A stretch of 20,165 bases of DNA from Proteiniphilum sp. (GTDB taxonomy: Bacteria; Bacteroidota; Bacteroidia; Bacteroidales; Dysgonomonadaceae), in contig JAENWZ010000008.1 in NCBI GenBank assembly GCA_016649795.1, positions 1 to 20,165 of the forward strand, given 5' to 3'. Shown here piece by piece: positions 8,937 through 17,013 of this stretch. Below the pieces are notes generated by a model. The model made no database searches. It was not told the origin of the DNA and saw only the letters and a list, made by a program, of their open reading frames with translations. Made by a program: the position numbers and the translations under genes. Every line of letters begins with the position of its first letter. The stretch's first letter is position 1.

Positions 8937-9614
8937 TTAGCTATCTTTTTCTATTGTTTCTATATCTTTTTCAATCTCCTGTTGCGGCCCCTCTGTCAAC
9001 GGAGAACCTGATTGCAAAGAATCGGCTGGCGTGCTTTCTGAGAAAGGCAGCTTCCCATCGTGAGGACGGAAAATACGATAATCGTTCATGGACTGATTCG
9101 ATTCAAAACCATATCCTTTGATCTCAGTTACACCGCGTTTTATCTCAATATATTTATCTGAATAGACTCTTCCGTTCTTTTGATCCCAGAAAAGCTCTTC
9201 ACTCTCAAACACTTCCCCCTTCATATTCTCCACATGCACGTTCTTAATCAGCTTCCAGAGGTCTTTTTGGGAGTAGTACCAAGCGGTATCGGCTTTGACT
9301 GTTGCCTCTGTGTTGAAATCAGGGGTGAACCTTTCCAGATAAATCCCTTCAGGGAAATGCCAGTAAGGCTCTTTGGCCTTGTCAAACACCTTCCATACAT
9401 CAGTAACAAGCTTGTAGCGCGTGATACCGGAATCAGAGATAAGTGTTGTCACGGAATCGGTAATCATGGTAGGGACAACTTCCGGATCGTATACAAAGGC
9501 AACAAGATTCTCATTCTTGTCTTTGCAGGAGAGAAAAAAAAGGAGCATAACAGCCACTGTAAAAATGGTTGTTATACGCCTTGAGAATGTTATGTTGTGT
9601 TGTTCTTTCAACAC
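8937..9614 (-). CDS. lptC: LPS-export periplasmic lipoprotein LptC
   Basis: A 225-residue protein with an N-terminal hydrophobic segment (about 13-28) ending in FLSC, which gives a lipidated Cys30, unlike the transmembrane-anchored E. coli LptC. The following region (about 45-195) fits the LptC/YrbK beta-jellyroll, with repeated strands such as ITRYKLVTDVWKVF, VKADTAWYY, GEVFESEELFWDQ and the IKGYGFESN turn. LptC passes lipopolysaccharide from the LptB2FG pump to LptA. It sits 20 nt behind the TPR gene and 11 nt ahead of gldE, so it is almost certainly cotranscribed. The start at 9614 gives a slightly long n-region, and a later start is possible. The C-terminal tail (after about 200) is low-complexity and Glu/Ser-rich. 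Confidence 0.88.
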   Translation of the reverse strand: MLKEQHNITFSRRITTIFTVAVMLLFFLSCKDKNENLVAFVYDPEVVPTMITDSVTTLISDSGITRYKLVTDVWKVFDKAKEPYWHFPEGIYLERFTPDFNTEATVKADTAWYYSQKDLWKLIKNVHVENMKGEVFESEELFWDQKNGRVYSDKYIEIKRGVTEIKGYGFESNQSMNDYRIFRPHDGKLPFSESTPADSLQSGSPLTEGPQQEIEKDIETIEKDS

Positions 9615-9634
9615 TGTTTTTCTTGTGATCTAAA

Positions 9635-10999
9635 TTATCTTAACCTGACAGTGGTAGATTCACCTATCCAGCCCGGGACAAACACCGTTTCACCGGCTTT
9701 GATACCCATCATAAATGCTGTTTCGGTATCCATATATCCGGCTGAATATCTGTTGATAAGACTATTGGCCTTGCCGGCTACACTAGGATCAACCGATCTT
9801 GCTCTCTGCAGCTTGTCGACAGCAGCACAGTAGACCAATCCCGCTTTTTCAGGCTCGGAGAAGATACTGTTTGCTGAACTGGCATACAACTGTGCGATAA
9901 GTACGTAGGCTTCACCGTTGTTTGCATTGTATTCCAATGCATCGTAAGCGGCCTGTCTTGCTCTGGAGAAGTTACGTTGGTTGGAGAAAATACCCGCCAG
10001 TTGCATCATGTAGTTGGATGATTTGCTTTTGTCGGTCTCCAGTCGGGCTGCTTCTGAGTAATACTTCACGGCTGTATCATAATCCTTGTCTCTGAGGCTC
10101 TTGTTGGCCAACCCCAGCGCTGCGTTTGCCGAAGGTTCAAGTATATGAAGATATTCCGATGTGGTAAAATAGAGGTCCGTTTCTGTGCATCCTACCGAAC
10201 CCAAAGCGTTTAATACTTCGTTCAGGAACTCTTTATTGGATCTGTTCGGTTCCACCTTATCAGCATAGTATTCGGTCAATGTTTTACAATCACCTGCACC
10301 GCTGGCAATGAATCCTTTCACTATACCATCTTTCACCATTCCCAGATAATCGGCATTGGCCTCATCTTTCGCAGCTTTTGCATTGGCAATGGCCTGATCA
10401 ACGTAACCCACTATATTGAAGTAGTCAGTAATATACTGGTTTTTATTCGAATTGTCTTTGTAATATTCACTTAATGAAGCAACCATGTAATAGGAATAGG
10501 CATCGAGCGGATACATCTTATCTTTCATTTCTTTTATGGCATCACCTAACCAGTCATAAATCACCTTCTGATCGGTATTTTCACCCATCAGCTCCATGTA
10601 ATCATAGGTTTTGAATGCAAGGACTGTCCCTCTGGCATCATCATCTCCAAAATATTTGAGACGGGTATCGAAGATCTCCATCACTTTATCGAGGTACTCT
10701 TTTTTCTTGGCTGCATCAGTTGCACTAGCATGTAGCGCTTTGAAAATACGCGGACCGTAGATGTAGATGTTTTTACTCGATGCAGGACAGTTTTCGTACA
10801 CTTTATTCCAGGGACCCAATGCACTTTCATAGGCCTCTGCTTTGGCAGATGTCTGCATAAGACTCAGATTTTCACGGCAGCTTATACTATCCTGACCGTG
10901 TCCAAAAGGTGCTTTTACAGGATCATAGCCTGCTTTCTGGGCGCTGATACCAACCACCATTAGGGTAGCCACCAATCCTGATAATAATAATTTTTTCAT
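9635..10999 (-). CDS. Secreted tetratricopeptide-repeat protein
   Basis: A 454-residue protein with a clear type I signal peptide (MKKLLLSG..., cleavage likely after GISA at residue 20). It is mostly helical with TPR-like pairs, best seen in about 290-400 (NKSLRDKDYDTAVKYYSEAA, then NFSRARQAAYDALEYN). An earlier region (about 45-110) also looks like degenerate TPRs. No catalytic motif is visible. A periplasmic scaffold role in outer-membrane assembly is plausible from its place between an outer-membrane barrel gene and lptC, but this is inference. The upstream 112-nt gap to the barrel gene has no consensus promoter that I can see. The C-terminus ends in a short Gly/Val/Arg segment (PGWIGESTTVRLR). 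Confidence 0.82.
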   Translation of the reverse strand: MKKLLLSGLVATLMVVGISAQKAGYDPVKAPFGHGQDSISCRENLSLMQTSAKAEAYESALGPWNKVYENCPASSKNIYIYGPRIFKALHASATDAAKKKEYLDKVMEIFDTRLKYFGDDDARGTVLAFKTYDYMELMGENTDQKVIYDWLGDAIKEMKDKMYPLDAYSYYMVASLSEYYKDNSNKNQYITDYFNIVGYVDQAIANAKAAKDEANADYLGMVKDGIVKGFIASGAGDCKTLTEYYADKVEPNRSNKEFLNEVLNALGSVGCTETDLYFTTSEYLHILEPSANAALGLANKSLRDKDYDTAVKYYSEAARLETDKSKSSNYMMQLAGIFSNQRNFSRARQAAYDALEYNANNGEAYVLIAQLYASSANSIFSEPEKAGLVYCAAVDKLQRARSVDPSVAGKANSLINRYSAGYMDTETAFMMGIKAGETVFVPGWIGESTTVRLR

Positions 11000-11111
11000 A
11001 TTACTTGATGTTTAATGTTGTTATCCTTTTTGTTCGTTGCGTGTTGGACAGAATGTTAAAAGGAAAGTTTAATCGTACACACTTATTATAGCCTTTCCTA
11101 TATCGCTTTTA

Positions 11112-12452
11112 TTAATTAAACTGACGCTTAAAGAACCATAACTCATTTATATTCATATTGATAGACACCTTGAACATATCCTGGCTGATCATAAAGTCGG
11201 TATCAGGCTTTTGTCTGCTGTAACCAAACCCTATGTTGAGCATGGATACTCGCCCTGACATATAATCATGAAAGGGTAATCCTAACCCAACGTTCACCCC
11301 ATATTCCTTAAAACTGCCCATCTCCGGATTAAGCTCGTCGTCAGGATTAGTCACACTGAAGTTGGTGTACGAGTTAGCGTAAGAAAGACCGCCTCTAAAC
11401 CGTATGCGCTGAAAGAAATTCTGGCTGAGAGGGTCAATTACATACTCTACGCCGGTATTTATGCGGATAGCATCGTTAAAACGGGTATCATCTGTCAGAT
11501 CATCCAGAAGCGCAGGATAGGCCATATTTTTCCACATCTGGTAGGTACCATCCAGGCCCACAAGAAAATGATCTGTCTGGTAGGTCAATCCCAGGCCAAA
11601 AGTGTGTGGCAGCTGGAAACCTGCGTCTTGCAACGTATCCGTTTTTAATATCTGAGAAGGCGGTGTCCAGGGATTTTGGTAAGGATCTGCAGTATACAGC
11701 ATCTCTGATGGATTGACATCGCTGCTGGCATTGATTTTTGGTGTATAAACAGCACCCAGCGTCACCGAACGCGACTTATCTATCGGCAGGGTATACTGAA
11801 GACCGAAATCATATTTCAGCTCACGGACAGTGTACATATATTTGGTTTCACCCACTAATGCCGAAGAGGTAATGGGTGTGACCACACTGCTTCGTGAATA
11901 GTTTCCAAACAAATAGGAGATATTGGCTCCAAAAGATATATTCTTTACCGGCTCCCAGGCTACACCTCCGTAGACCTGACTTAACCCTCCTGATCCTCTG
12001 TATGTTTCAATATACTGAATATTGGAAAGCGAGCGGGCTCCTCCGAAATTATACCCCATCTTTGAATAGGGAAGGAGTCCAATACTTGCCCCTACATTGC
12101 GGAAAAGAGGGAACTGCATGGTTACGTAATCGAGATTGCCGTTGTAATAATCACGGTTATTCAATCCATCATTCATGCGAGCAAGATGTCCCGAAACACC
12201 TACATCAAAAATAAAGGTGAGCGAATCGAGTTCAGAATAGGATGCCGGATTACCCGGGTTGGTCTGTTGACTTCTGCGTAACCCGTAACTGATCCCGCCC
12301 ATTGCTTCAGAAGCACCCAGGGAAGGATTCGATAAAAGCCCGTATCCATATCTGCTATAGGGTGAATTGGAGCCTACTTGTTGTGCAAAAATTACAATGG
12401 TAATCGTAAGAAAAGCGATCAACAAAAAGAAATGTTTTTTCCTAATATTCAT
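11112..12452 (-). CDS. Outer-membrane beta-barrel protein, FadL/OmpP1-like
   Basis: A 446-residue protein with a signal peptide (residues 1-23, ending IVIFA before QQ). The mature N-terminus carries the NSPYSRYGYG motif common to a Bacteroidetes outer-membrane family resembling FadL/OmpP1. Alternating aromatic/polar strands run throughout (for example KYMYTVRELKYDFGLQYTL and GLDGTYQMWKNM), as expected of a barrel of a dozen or more strands. Substrate is unknown. It heads the minus-strand cluster followed by the TPR protein, LptC, the GldE-like protein and the PpiD-like chaperone, consistent with envelope biogenesis. From memory, type III pantothenate kinase often precedes this cluster in other Bacteroidales; it is absent here. 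Confidence 0.8.
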   Translation of the reverse strand: MNIRKKHFFLLIAFLTITIVIFAQQVGSNSPYSRYGYGLLSNPSLGASEAMGGISYGLRRSQQTNPGNPASYSELDSLTFIFDVGVSGHLARMNDGLNNRDYYNGNLDYVTMQFPLFRNVGASIGLLPYSKMGYNFGGARSLSNIQYIETYRGSGGLSQVYGGVAWEPVKNISFGANISYLFGNYSRSSVVTPITSSALVGETKYMYTVRELKYDFGLQYTLPIDKSRSVTLGAVYTPKINASSDVNPSEMLYTADPYQNPWTPPSQILKTDTLQDAGFQLPHTFGLGLTYQTDHFLVGLDGTYQMWKNMAYPALLDDLTDDTRFNDAIRINTGVEYVIDPLSQNFFQRIRFRGGLSYANSYTNFSVTNPDDELNPEMGSFKEYGVNVGLGLPFHDYMSGRVSMLNIGFGYSRQKPDTDFMISQDMFKVSINMNINELWFFKRQFN

Positions 12453-12512
12453 CTGTTTCGGTATATAAACCAGCTCTTAGCGGCCTGGTTTCTTAAATCT
12501 GTTTTGAGAGTG

Positions 12513-12543
12513 CAAAGATGACATAATTTTGCGATGTCACCAA
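12513..12543 (-). promoter_or_regulatory. Candidate promoter of the envelope cluster
   Basis: On the minus strand TTGG (12540-12543), a 19-nt spacer, then CATCTTTG (12513-12520), one mismatch from the Bacteroidetes -7 consensus TAnnTTTG. It lies about 61 nt before the outer-membrane-protein start. Spacing is right for a -33/-7 pair. Confidence 0.45.
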
Positions 12544-12624
12544 CAAATACCCTCACACATCTTGTTAAAAAGATTAAAGTTTAATGTTTATAAACTATTC
12601 ATTACGGCCAATATGCCACAATTA

Positions 12625-12916
12625 TTACTTCCTGTGCACTTTATATCCGTTATAGGAAACCACCTCCTGCAGAGCTTTACGTTTCTTTGGCCTCAATGGC
12701 TGCACACTATACCCGATAGCAATATCCAACCAGACTCTTTTTGAATCGGGAATAGCCAGGAGCTCTCGCATTTTGGACTCGTTGAACCAGCCCAGGATAC
12801 AGGAACCCAGACCTTCGGCGTGAGCAGCCAGTGTGGTTTTTTTCATTTTCCACCGGGCGGTCAGGATCGAAAGCCCTGTCGCTTTGACGTGTGGAGACAA
12901 ATTCAAGAAAATCCAT
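12625..12916 (-). pseudogene. Nitroreductase remnant (internal deletion plus frameshift)
   Basis: Two pieces of one nitroreductase lie in different frames. From ATG at 12916 the first 22 codons (MDFLEFVSTRQSDRAF, then DPDRPVE) match the family N-terminus with its FMN-contacting SxRQSxR stretch. That frame then degenerates and stops at 12707. From about 12850 a second frame continues with the family C-terminus: LAAHAEGLGSCILGWFNE, then IPDSKRVWLDIAIGYS, ending in a double TAA at 12625. The central region with the remaining flavin and substrate contacts is missing: roughly 90 residues are gone compared with the 170-200 usual. The junction lies in an A-rich run, GAAAATGAAAAAAACC. The gene begins 1 nt after the ribE stop, so an intact FMN enzyme was presumably once cotranscribed with riboflavin synthase. 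Confidence 0.87.
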
Positions 12917-12917
12917 C

Positions 12918-13523
12918 TTATGCGTTTAATGCAACAATTCGGCTGATGTACTTGCCAATAATATCAAACTCAAGATTCACCACTGACCCTTTTTCTATCT
13001 GGTGAAAATTGGTGAACTCATAGGTATAGGGTATGATAGCGACCTTAAAACTGTTCTCCGTAGGCTCAACCACTGTAAGACTGACACCATTTACGGTTAC
13101 AGAACCCTTGTCTACGGTCATATACCCTTTTTTGGCCATCTCCCTGTCAAACGTGTACTCAAAGGTGTAGTACCAGCTGCCATCAGCCTCCTCAACATCC
13201 CTGCAGAGAGCTGTCTGATCCACATGTCCCTGCACGATGTGTCCGTCCAGACGACCGTTCATCAGCATGCTGCGCTCAAGGTTCACCTTGCTGCCCACCT
13301 CCAGCAGGCCAAGGTTAGAGCGGTCGAGCGTCTCCTGTATGGCTGTGACCGTGTAAGTGTCATCCCTTATGGAAACCACTGTCAGACATACACCGTTATG
13401 CGACACGCTCTGATCTATCTTCAACTCACTTGTAAAGGAACATCTCAGTGTGATGTGGAGGTTGCCTTTATCTCTGTTTAGCGCAACAACGGTTGCCGCC
13501 TCTTCTACTATTCCTGAAAACAT
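12918..13523 (-). CDS. ribE: Riboflavin synthase
   Basis: A 201-residue enzyme that dismutates two 6,7-dimethyl-8-ribityllumazine molecules into riboflavin and a pyrimidinedione (cytoplasm, normally a trimer). It shows the invariant MFSGIVEE start and two lumazine-binding repeats. The first (about 1-97) contains SHNGVCLTVV; the second (about 98-190) contains GHVDQTA near its start and TVNGVSLTVV. Length fits the family (about 200-215). It is 1 nt upstream of the nitroreductase remnant and 77 nt behind the M13 peptidase. That upstream gap holds a period-8 array but no terminator or FMN riboswitch, so expression may come partly by read-through. E. coli calls the gene ribC; ribE is the wider usage. 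Confidence 0.96.
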   Translation of the reverse strand: MFSGIVEEAATVVALNRDKGNLHITLRCSFTSELKIDQSVSHNGVCLTVVSIRDDTYTVTAIQETLDRSNLGLLEVGSKVNLERSMLMNGRLDGHIVQGHVDQTALCRDVEEADGSWYYTFEYTFDREMAKKGYMTVDKGSVTVNGVSLTVVEPTENSFKVAIIPYTYEFTNFHQIEKGSVVNLEFDIIGKYISRIVALNA

Positions 13524-13524
13524 A

Positions 13525-13556
13525 TGTATGATTTGATAATGTGATGATGTGATGAT
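13525..13556. repeat. Degenerate period-8 array before ribE
   Basis: Four 8-mers in phase, TGTATGAT, TTGATAAT, GTGATGAT, GTGATGAT, beginning one base upstream of the ribE start codon (minus strand). A 20-base stretch at 13538-13557 is identical to 600-619, in front of sucB. Function unknown. Confidence 0.6.
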
Positions 13557-13600
13557 TTGCTCTCAGCTCCCGCTAACGCCTGTAACGGCGGTCTTCCCTT

Positions 13601-15634
13601 TTACCAGATGGATGCACGTTCTTCTTTCGGCCGATACATCGGGTCGGAGGGTTGAATATCAAAAGTTTCGTACCATGCATCGATATGAGGCAGCGCTGCG
13701 TCAACACGCCATTTGCCGAGTGAATGAGGATCCACCTTTGTCAAACGTAGAATTTCGGCATCACGCACGTTCCCTGCCCAGAGGTTGGCATAACTCAGGA
13801 AAAAGCGTTGCGCAGGTGTGAAACCATCAATCGCCTCAGCTCCCTCTGTCTGTCCGGCATGTAAAAATGCGTGGTAAGAAACCTGTAACCCACCGTGATC
13901 GGCAATATTTTCTCCGAGTGTGAACGTTCCGTTGGCACGTACTGTATCGAGCACAACAATGTTGTCGAAATAATCTACCAGCACCTCTGCTCTCTCTTCA
14001 AATAGCTGTGCATCTTCTGCGCTCCACCAGTCGGTCATGTTTCCCTCTTTATCGAATTTACGTCCCTGATCATCAAATCCATGCGTCATCTCATGACCGA
14101 TCACCACGCCAATACCACCGTAATTGATTGCATCATCTCCATGCATATAGAAGAAAGGAGGCTGAAGAATTCCCGCGGGGAAGCATATCTCGTTGGATGA
14201 GGGGTTGTAATAAGCGTTTACTGTCTGGGGTGACATATACCATTTGGTTCTGTCTACCGGCTTACCCAGTTCACCGATCATCTCGGCATAATCGAATTCA
14301 GAGGCACGCATCATATTCTGCCAGTAGGAATCATCTTTCACCTCAAGAGAGGTGTAATCTTTCCACTTATCGGGATAACCTATCTTCACGATAAATGTTC
14401 CCAGTTTCTCCTCTGCCTTCGCCTTTGTCTCATCGCTCATCCACTCCAGCTGATTGATCCGTTCACCCAGGGCCACCTGCAGATTATCCACCAGCCTGAC
14501 CATTCGCTCCTTGGCTTCAGGCGGGAAATACTTCGCTACATAGAGCTGACCCACAGCTTCTCCCAATGCACCGTTCACCGCATCAATACTCCTCCTCCAC
14601 CGGGGGCGAAGCTCTTTACTTCCGCTCAGTGTTTTTCCGTAGAACTCAAAACTGGCATTGACAAAATCATCGCTCAGATAGCCGGCAGCTGAGTTGATCA
14701 CTTTCCAGCTCAGATAATCCTGCAACAGATCGACAGGCTCCCTCCCGATAATTGCAATAGCAGCTTTCACCGGCTCAATCTGTGAAACATTCAGGCTGTC
14801 AATACCTGCTGCTCCCATCTCTTCAAAATAATAGTCCCACTCAAAAGGGGCAACCTGACTCTCCAGCTCTGTTACCAGCATCTTATGATAATTCAGTTCC
14901 GGCAGACGACGCAGCTCCCTGGTAAAGTGCGACTGAGCGAGCTCCGTTTCCACTTTCATCACGTTTGCTGCAGCCTTTTTCGCCTCTGCTTCGGTATACC
15001 CTGCATTCCCGAACTGTGTCTCTATCAGCTTGATGTAGGCGGCACGCAACATTTTGGAGTGGTCATCCTGCAGCAGGTAATAATCCCTGTCACCCATACT
15101 TATGCCCGACTGGTACAGGTGCACGATGTTCATTGTACTGTTTTTATCATCTGCTCCTACAGTAAAGCCGAAAAAAGGATTAGAGGCCTGTTTGCTTATC
15201 TGCGTCATCAGACGAATGATCTCTTTCTTATCTTTTGCTCCGGCTATCTCTTGCAGCTGAGGAAGGATGGGTGCAGCACCATCAAGATTCAACTTCGTAC
15301 TGTCACTTCCCATTTTATAGAGATCACCCACTTTCTGCGCATTCGAGCCCACAGGATTCTCCTCTTTTCCGAGCTCTTCAATCAGCGACTGAATCTGTAA
15401 CTGGTTCTCTTCACGCAGCTTGTCGAAAGAACCATACCGCGCATGTTCATCGGGAATGGGATTGGCCATCTGCCAGCCGCCGGTGGCATACTGATAGAAA
15501 CTGTCACCGGGAGCAGCGGTTGTATCCATGTTGGCAGGATCGAGACGATCCTGCGACTGTGTGGTTTTTTGCTCTGTACAACTGGTTGTGATCATTACGG
15601 ATAAAACAATTATTGATAATAATATTCGTTTCAT
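13601..15634 (-). CDS. M13-family zinc endopeptidase lipoprotein (PepO/neprilysin-like)
   Basis: A 677-residue metallopeptidase expected to cut short peptides in the periplasm or at the cell surface. The start at 15634 is chosen because it gives a proper lipoprotein signal (MKRILLSI..., Cys19 after ITTS); a longer frame to 15700 only adds residues overlapping the dapA end. The M13 N-terminal domain spans about 40-420. The catalytic domain has the substrate-binding NAYYNPSSNEICFPAGILQ, zinc motif HEMTH (514-518) with catalytic Glu515, and the third ligand in GENIAD (Glu575, Asp579). It ends in ASIW, with the family's usual C-terminal Trp. All catalytic residues are present, so it should be active. 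Its closest named relatives are PepO and neprilysin-type enzymes of Bacteroidetes. Confidence 0.95.
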   Translation of the reverse strand: MKRILLSIIVLSVMITTSCTEQKTTQSQDRLDPANMDTTAAPGDSFYQYATGGWQMANPIPDEHARYGSFDKLREENQLQIQSLIEELGKEENPVGSNAQKVGDLYKMGSDSTKLNLDGAAPILPQLQEIAGAKDKKEIIRLMTQISKQASNPFFGFTVGADDKNSTMNIVHLYQSGISMGDRDYYLLQDDHSKMLRAAYIKLIETQFGNAGYTEAEAKKAAANVMKVETELAQSHFTRELRRLPELNYHKMLVTELESQVAPFEWDYYFEEMGAAGIDSLNVSQIEPVKAAIAIIGREPVDLLQDYLSWKVINSAAGYLSDDFVNASFEFYGKTLSGSKELRPRWRRSIDAVNGALGEAVGQLYVAKYFPPEAKERMVRLVDNLQVALGERINQLEWMSDETKAKAEEKLGTFIVKIGYPDKWKDYTSLEVKDDSYWQNMMRASEFDYAEMIGELGKPVDRTKWYMSPQTVNAYYNPSSNEICFPAGILQPPFFYMHGDDAINYGGIGVVIGHEMTHGFDDQGRKFDKEGNMTDWWSAEDAQLFEERAEVLVDYFDNIVVLDTVRANGTFTLGENIADHGGLQVSYHAFLHAGQTEGAEAIDGFTPAQRFFLSYANLWAGNVRDAEILRLTKVDPHSLGKWRVDAALPHIDAWYETFDIQPSDPMYRPKEERASIW

Positions 15635-15662
15635 ATAATAGGATTGATTTATTAAGTAGACG

Positions 15663-15670
15663 CAAAAGTA
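15663..15670 (-). promoter_or_regulatory. Candidate -7 box for the M13 peptidase gene
   Basis: The minus strand reads TACTTTTG, a full match to TAnnTTTG, followed by GCGTC, 28 nt before the chosen start in the 62-nt gap after dapA. No clear -33 TTTG at the right distance, so moderate support only. Confidence 0.4.
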
Positions 15671-15696
15671 CAAAATAATTCCCGAAAATAGTTCAT

Positions 15697-16584
15697 TCAA
15701 CGAAACTTAGCCAGTTCCTCCCGAATCAGCTGATCTGTTTGTTCACTTACCGGAACCAACGGTAAACGAAGCAGGTTCTTTATCATCCCTTTTAAATAGA
15801 GGAGACACTTTACTCCTGACGGATTACCTTCCACGAACATAAGATGAAAAAGTGCGTTAAAATCATCCTCCATCTTTCTGCGTGCGTTCACGGCATTCCC
15901 TTCGAGAGCATTTTTTACAAGCCAAGCCATCTCCTTCGGAAATGCATTCCCGAAGACAGAGATCACTCCTGTCCCCCCCATCTCAATCACAGCTGTCGTT
16001 ACAGCATCATCACCCGAGATCACCGTGAATCCTTCCGGTGCACCATCAATAATGCCTTTTATCTGGTCGAGATTGCCTGATGCCTCCTTCACCGCAATAA
16101 TGTTCCTGCAATGGCGTGCGATGCGCAGGGTTGTTTCAGCGGTCATGTTCACACCGGTTCTTCCCGGCACATTATATAAAATAAGAGGCAGTGGTGATGC
16201 TTGCGAAAGGGCGCAATAGTGTTGAAAAAGCCCCTCCTGTGAAGGTTTGTTATAATAGGGTGTAACCGACAAAACAGCACTGACACCGTTAAAGTCAGTC
16301 GTTTTAAGCTCATTCACCATTAAGGCTGTATTGTTTCCACCTACACCCATAACCACAGGAACCCTGCCATCTACATTCTTAACAATGAAACGGACAATCT
16401 CTTCTTTCTCCTTTTTTGACAATGTGGGTGTCTCTGCCGTGGTACCCAGGGCTACAATATAATCTGTACCATTTTCCAGCTGGTAGTCCAGCAAACGGGA
16501 TAATGCCTCAAAATCTACCGAACCCTCTTCATTAAATGGAGTAATCAATGCTACTCCCAAACCCTTTAAATTAACTTTTGACAT
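15697..16584 (-). CDS. dapA: 4-hydroxy-tetrahydrodipicolinate synthase
   Basis: A 295-residue class I aldolase-type enzyme that condenses pyruvate with aspartate semialdehyde, the committed step to lysine and diaminopimelate (cell-wall precursor), in the cytoplasm. It is a TIM barrel of normal length. Active-site residues are visible and keep a constant offset from E. coli DapA: GTTAET with Thr48/Thr49, Tyr111 in VTPYYNKP, Tyr137 and Arg142 in YNVPGRTG, and Schiff-base Lys166 in AVKEASGN. Residues for lysine feedback were not checked. It has its own consensus promoter upstream and a separate promoter candidate behind it, so it may be monocistronic or read weakly into the M13 peptidase gene. 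Confidence 0.96.
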   Translation of the reverse strand: MSKVNLKGLGVALITPFNEEGSVDFEALSRLLDYQLENGTDYIVALGTTAETPTLSKKEKEEIVRFIVKNVDGRVPVVMGVGGNNTALMVNELKTTDFNGVSAVLSVTPYYNKPSQEGLFQHYCALSQASPLPLILYNVPGRTGVNMTAETTLRIARHCRNIIAVKEASGNLDQIKGIIDGAPEGFTVISGDDAVTTAVIEMGGTGVISVFGNAFPKEMAWLVKNALEGNAVNARRKMEDDFNALFHLMFVEGNPSGVKCLLYLKGMIKNLLRLPLVPVSEQTDQLIREELAKFR

Positions 16585-16653
16585 GAAATGATTGTTTTTT
16601 CCTGCAGTTTATTTTTAGATGGAATATTTTTAGAATAAAATGATTCCCTGACG

Positions 16654-16685
16654 CAAAGGTACATAATTTTCAAAAAGCAGACCAA
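16654..16685 (-). promoter_or_regulatory. Promoter of dapA
   Basis: On the minus strand TTGG (16682-16685), a 20-nt spacer, then TACCTTTG (16654-16661), an exact match to the Bacteroidetes -7 box TAnnTTTG. Transcription would start near 16647, leaving a leader of about 60 nt before dapA. The leader contains a direct repeat TATTTTTAGA (16611-16620 and 16625-16634, plus-strand reading) of unknown meaning. Confidence 0.57.
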
Positions 16686-16842
16686 CATAGAGAGAAAAAA
16701 TCATTTCCGGAGTGATCTGCATCCCAATATCTGACAAAAAAGTGACCGTATAAATGAAATATAGGTTAATGCAGGAGTGAAACTGTTTAAATACCAATGA
16801 ATGTAAAAATAGACAATCAGAGGAAATGAAAGGATTAATTAT

Positions 16843-16850
16843 TACATTTG
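16843..16850 (+). promoter_or_regulatory. Candidate -7 box for hydGFE
   Basis: TACATTTG matches TAnnTTTG on the plus strand. Start of transcription would be near 16857, so the Fur-like palindrome and both 71-nt elements would all lie in a leader of about 265 nt. No good -33 element is seen upstream, which would fit an activated or weak promoter, or a false call. Confidence 0.35.
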
Positions 16851-16889
16851 CAGTACCATCATTAACGTCCTACCTCTATGAAACGAGCA

Positions 16890-16904
16890 TGATAATCATT
16901 ATCA
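16890..16904. promoter_or_regulatory. Fur-type operator (perfect 7-1-7 palindrome)
   Basis: TGATAATCATTATCA: two 7-base arms, TGATAAT and ATTATCA, around a single C. This is the classic 7-1-7 Fur-family site with no mismatch. It is the only such site I noticed in the window, and it sits upstream of genes that consume iron and build Fe-S and Fe-CO-CN centres. It lies about 33 nt downstream of the candidate start of transcription and 5 nt before the first 71-nt element. A related Fur-family protein (Zur, PerR, Mur) could bind instead. Confidence 0.6.
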
Positions 16905-16909
16905 CACAA

Positions 16910-16980
16910 GTTAGACTATTCCTCGCCATGGCATAATCCAAGTAAACTTGGCTTCTACTCATTGCTTAACGGAATAGTTC
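16910..16980 (+). repeat. 71-nt structured element, copy 1 (upstream of hydG)
   Basis: First of two copies differing at 7 of 71 positions with no length change. The ends pair as a 9-bp stem (16914-16922 with 16971-16979, core CTATTCC/GGAATAG, one G-U). Inside is a 5-bp hairpin CCAAG/CTTGG (16938-16942 with 16947-16951) with loop TAAA. A further partial stem is possible between GCCATG (16925-16930) and CATTGC (16960-16965) with one mismatch. The fold suggests a structured RNA in the hydG leader, but a dispersed DNA repeat is equally possible without a database search. I do not recognise it as a known riboswitch class. Confidence 0.7.
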
Positions 16981-17013
16981 ACACAAGCAGATGATTAAAG
17001 CGAGTTCACTAAA

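Noticed and set aside
11062..11098. Inverted repeat GGAAAG ... CTTTCC between the outer-membrane-protein and TPR genes as a terminator
   Set aside because: The stem is only 6-7 bp with a loop of about 25 nt and a run of four T; too weak to call.
13524..13600. FMN riboswitch ahead of ribE
   Set aside because: The gap is only 77 nt, mostly the period-8 array, and lacks the conserved multi-helix RFN sequence.
15635..15700. Longer M13 peptidase start at 15700
   Set aside because: It would precede and spoil the lipoprotein signal, overlap the dapA stop, and include the candidate promoter.
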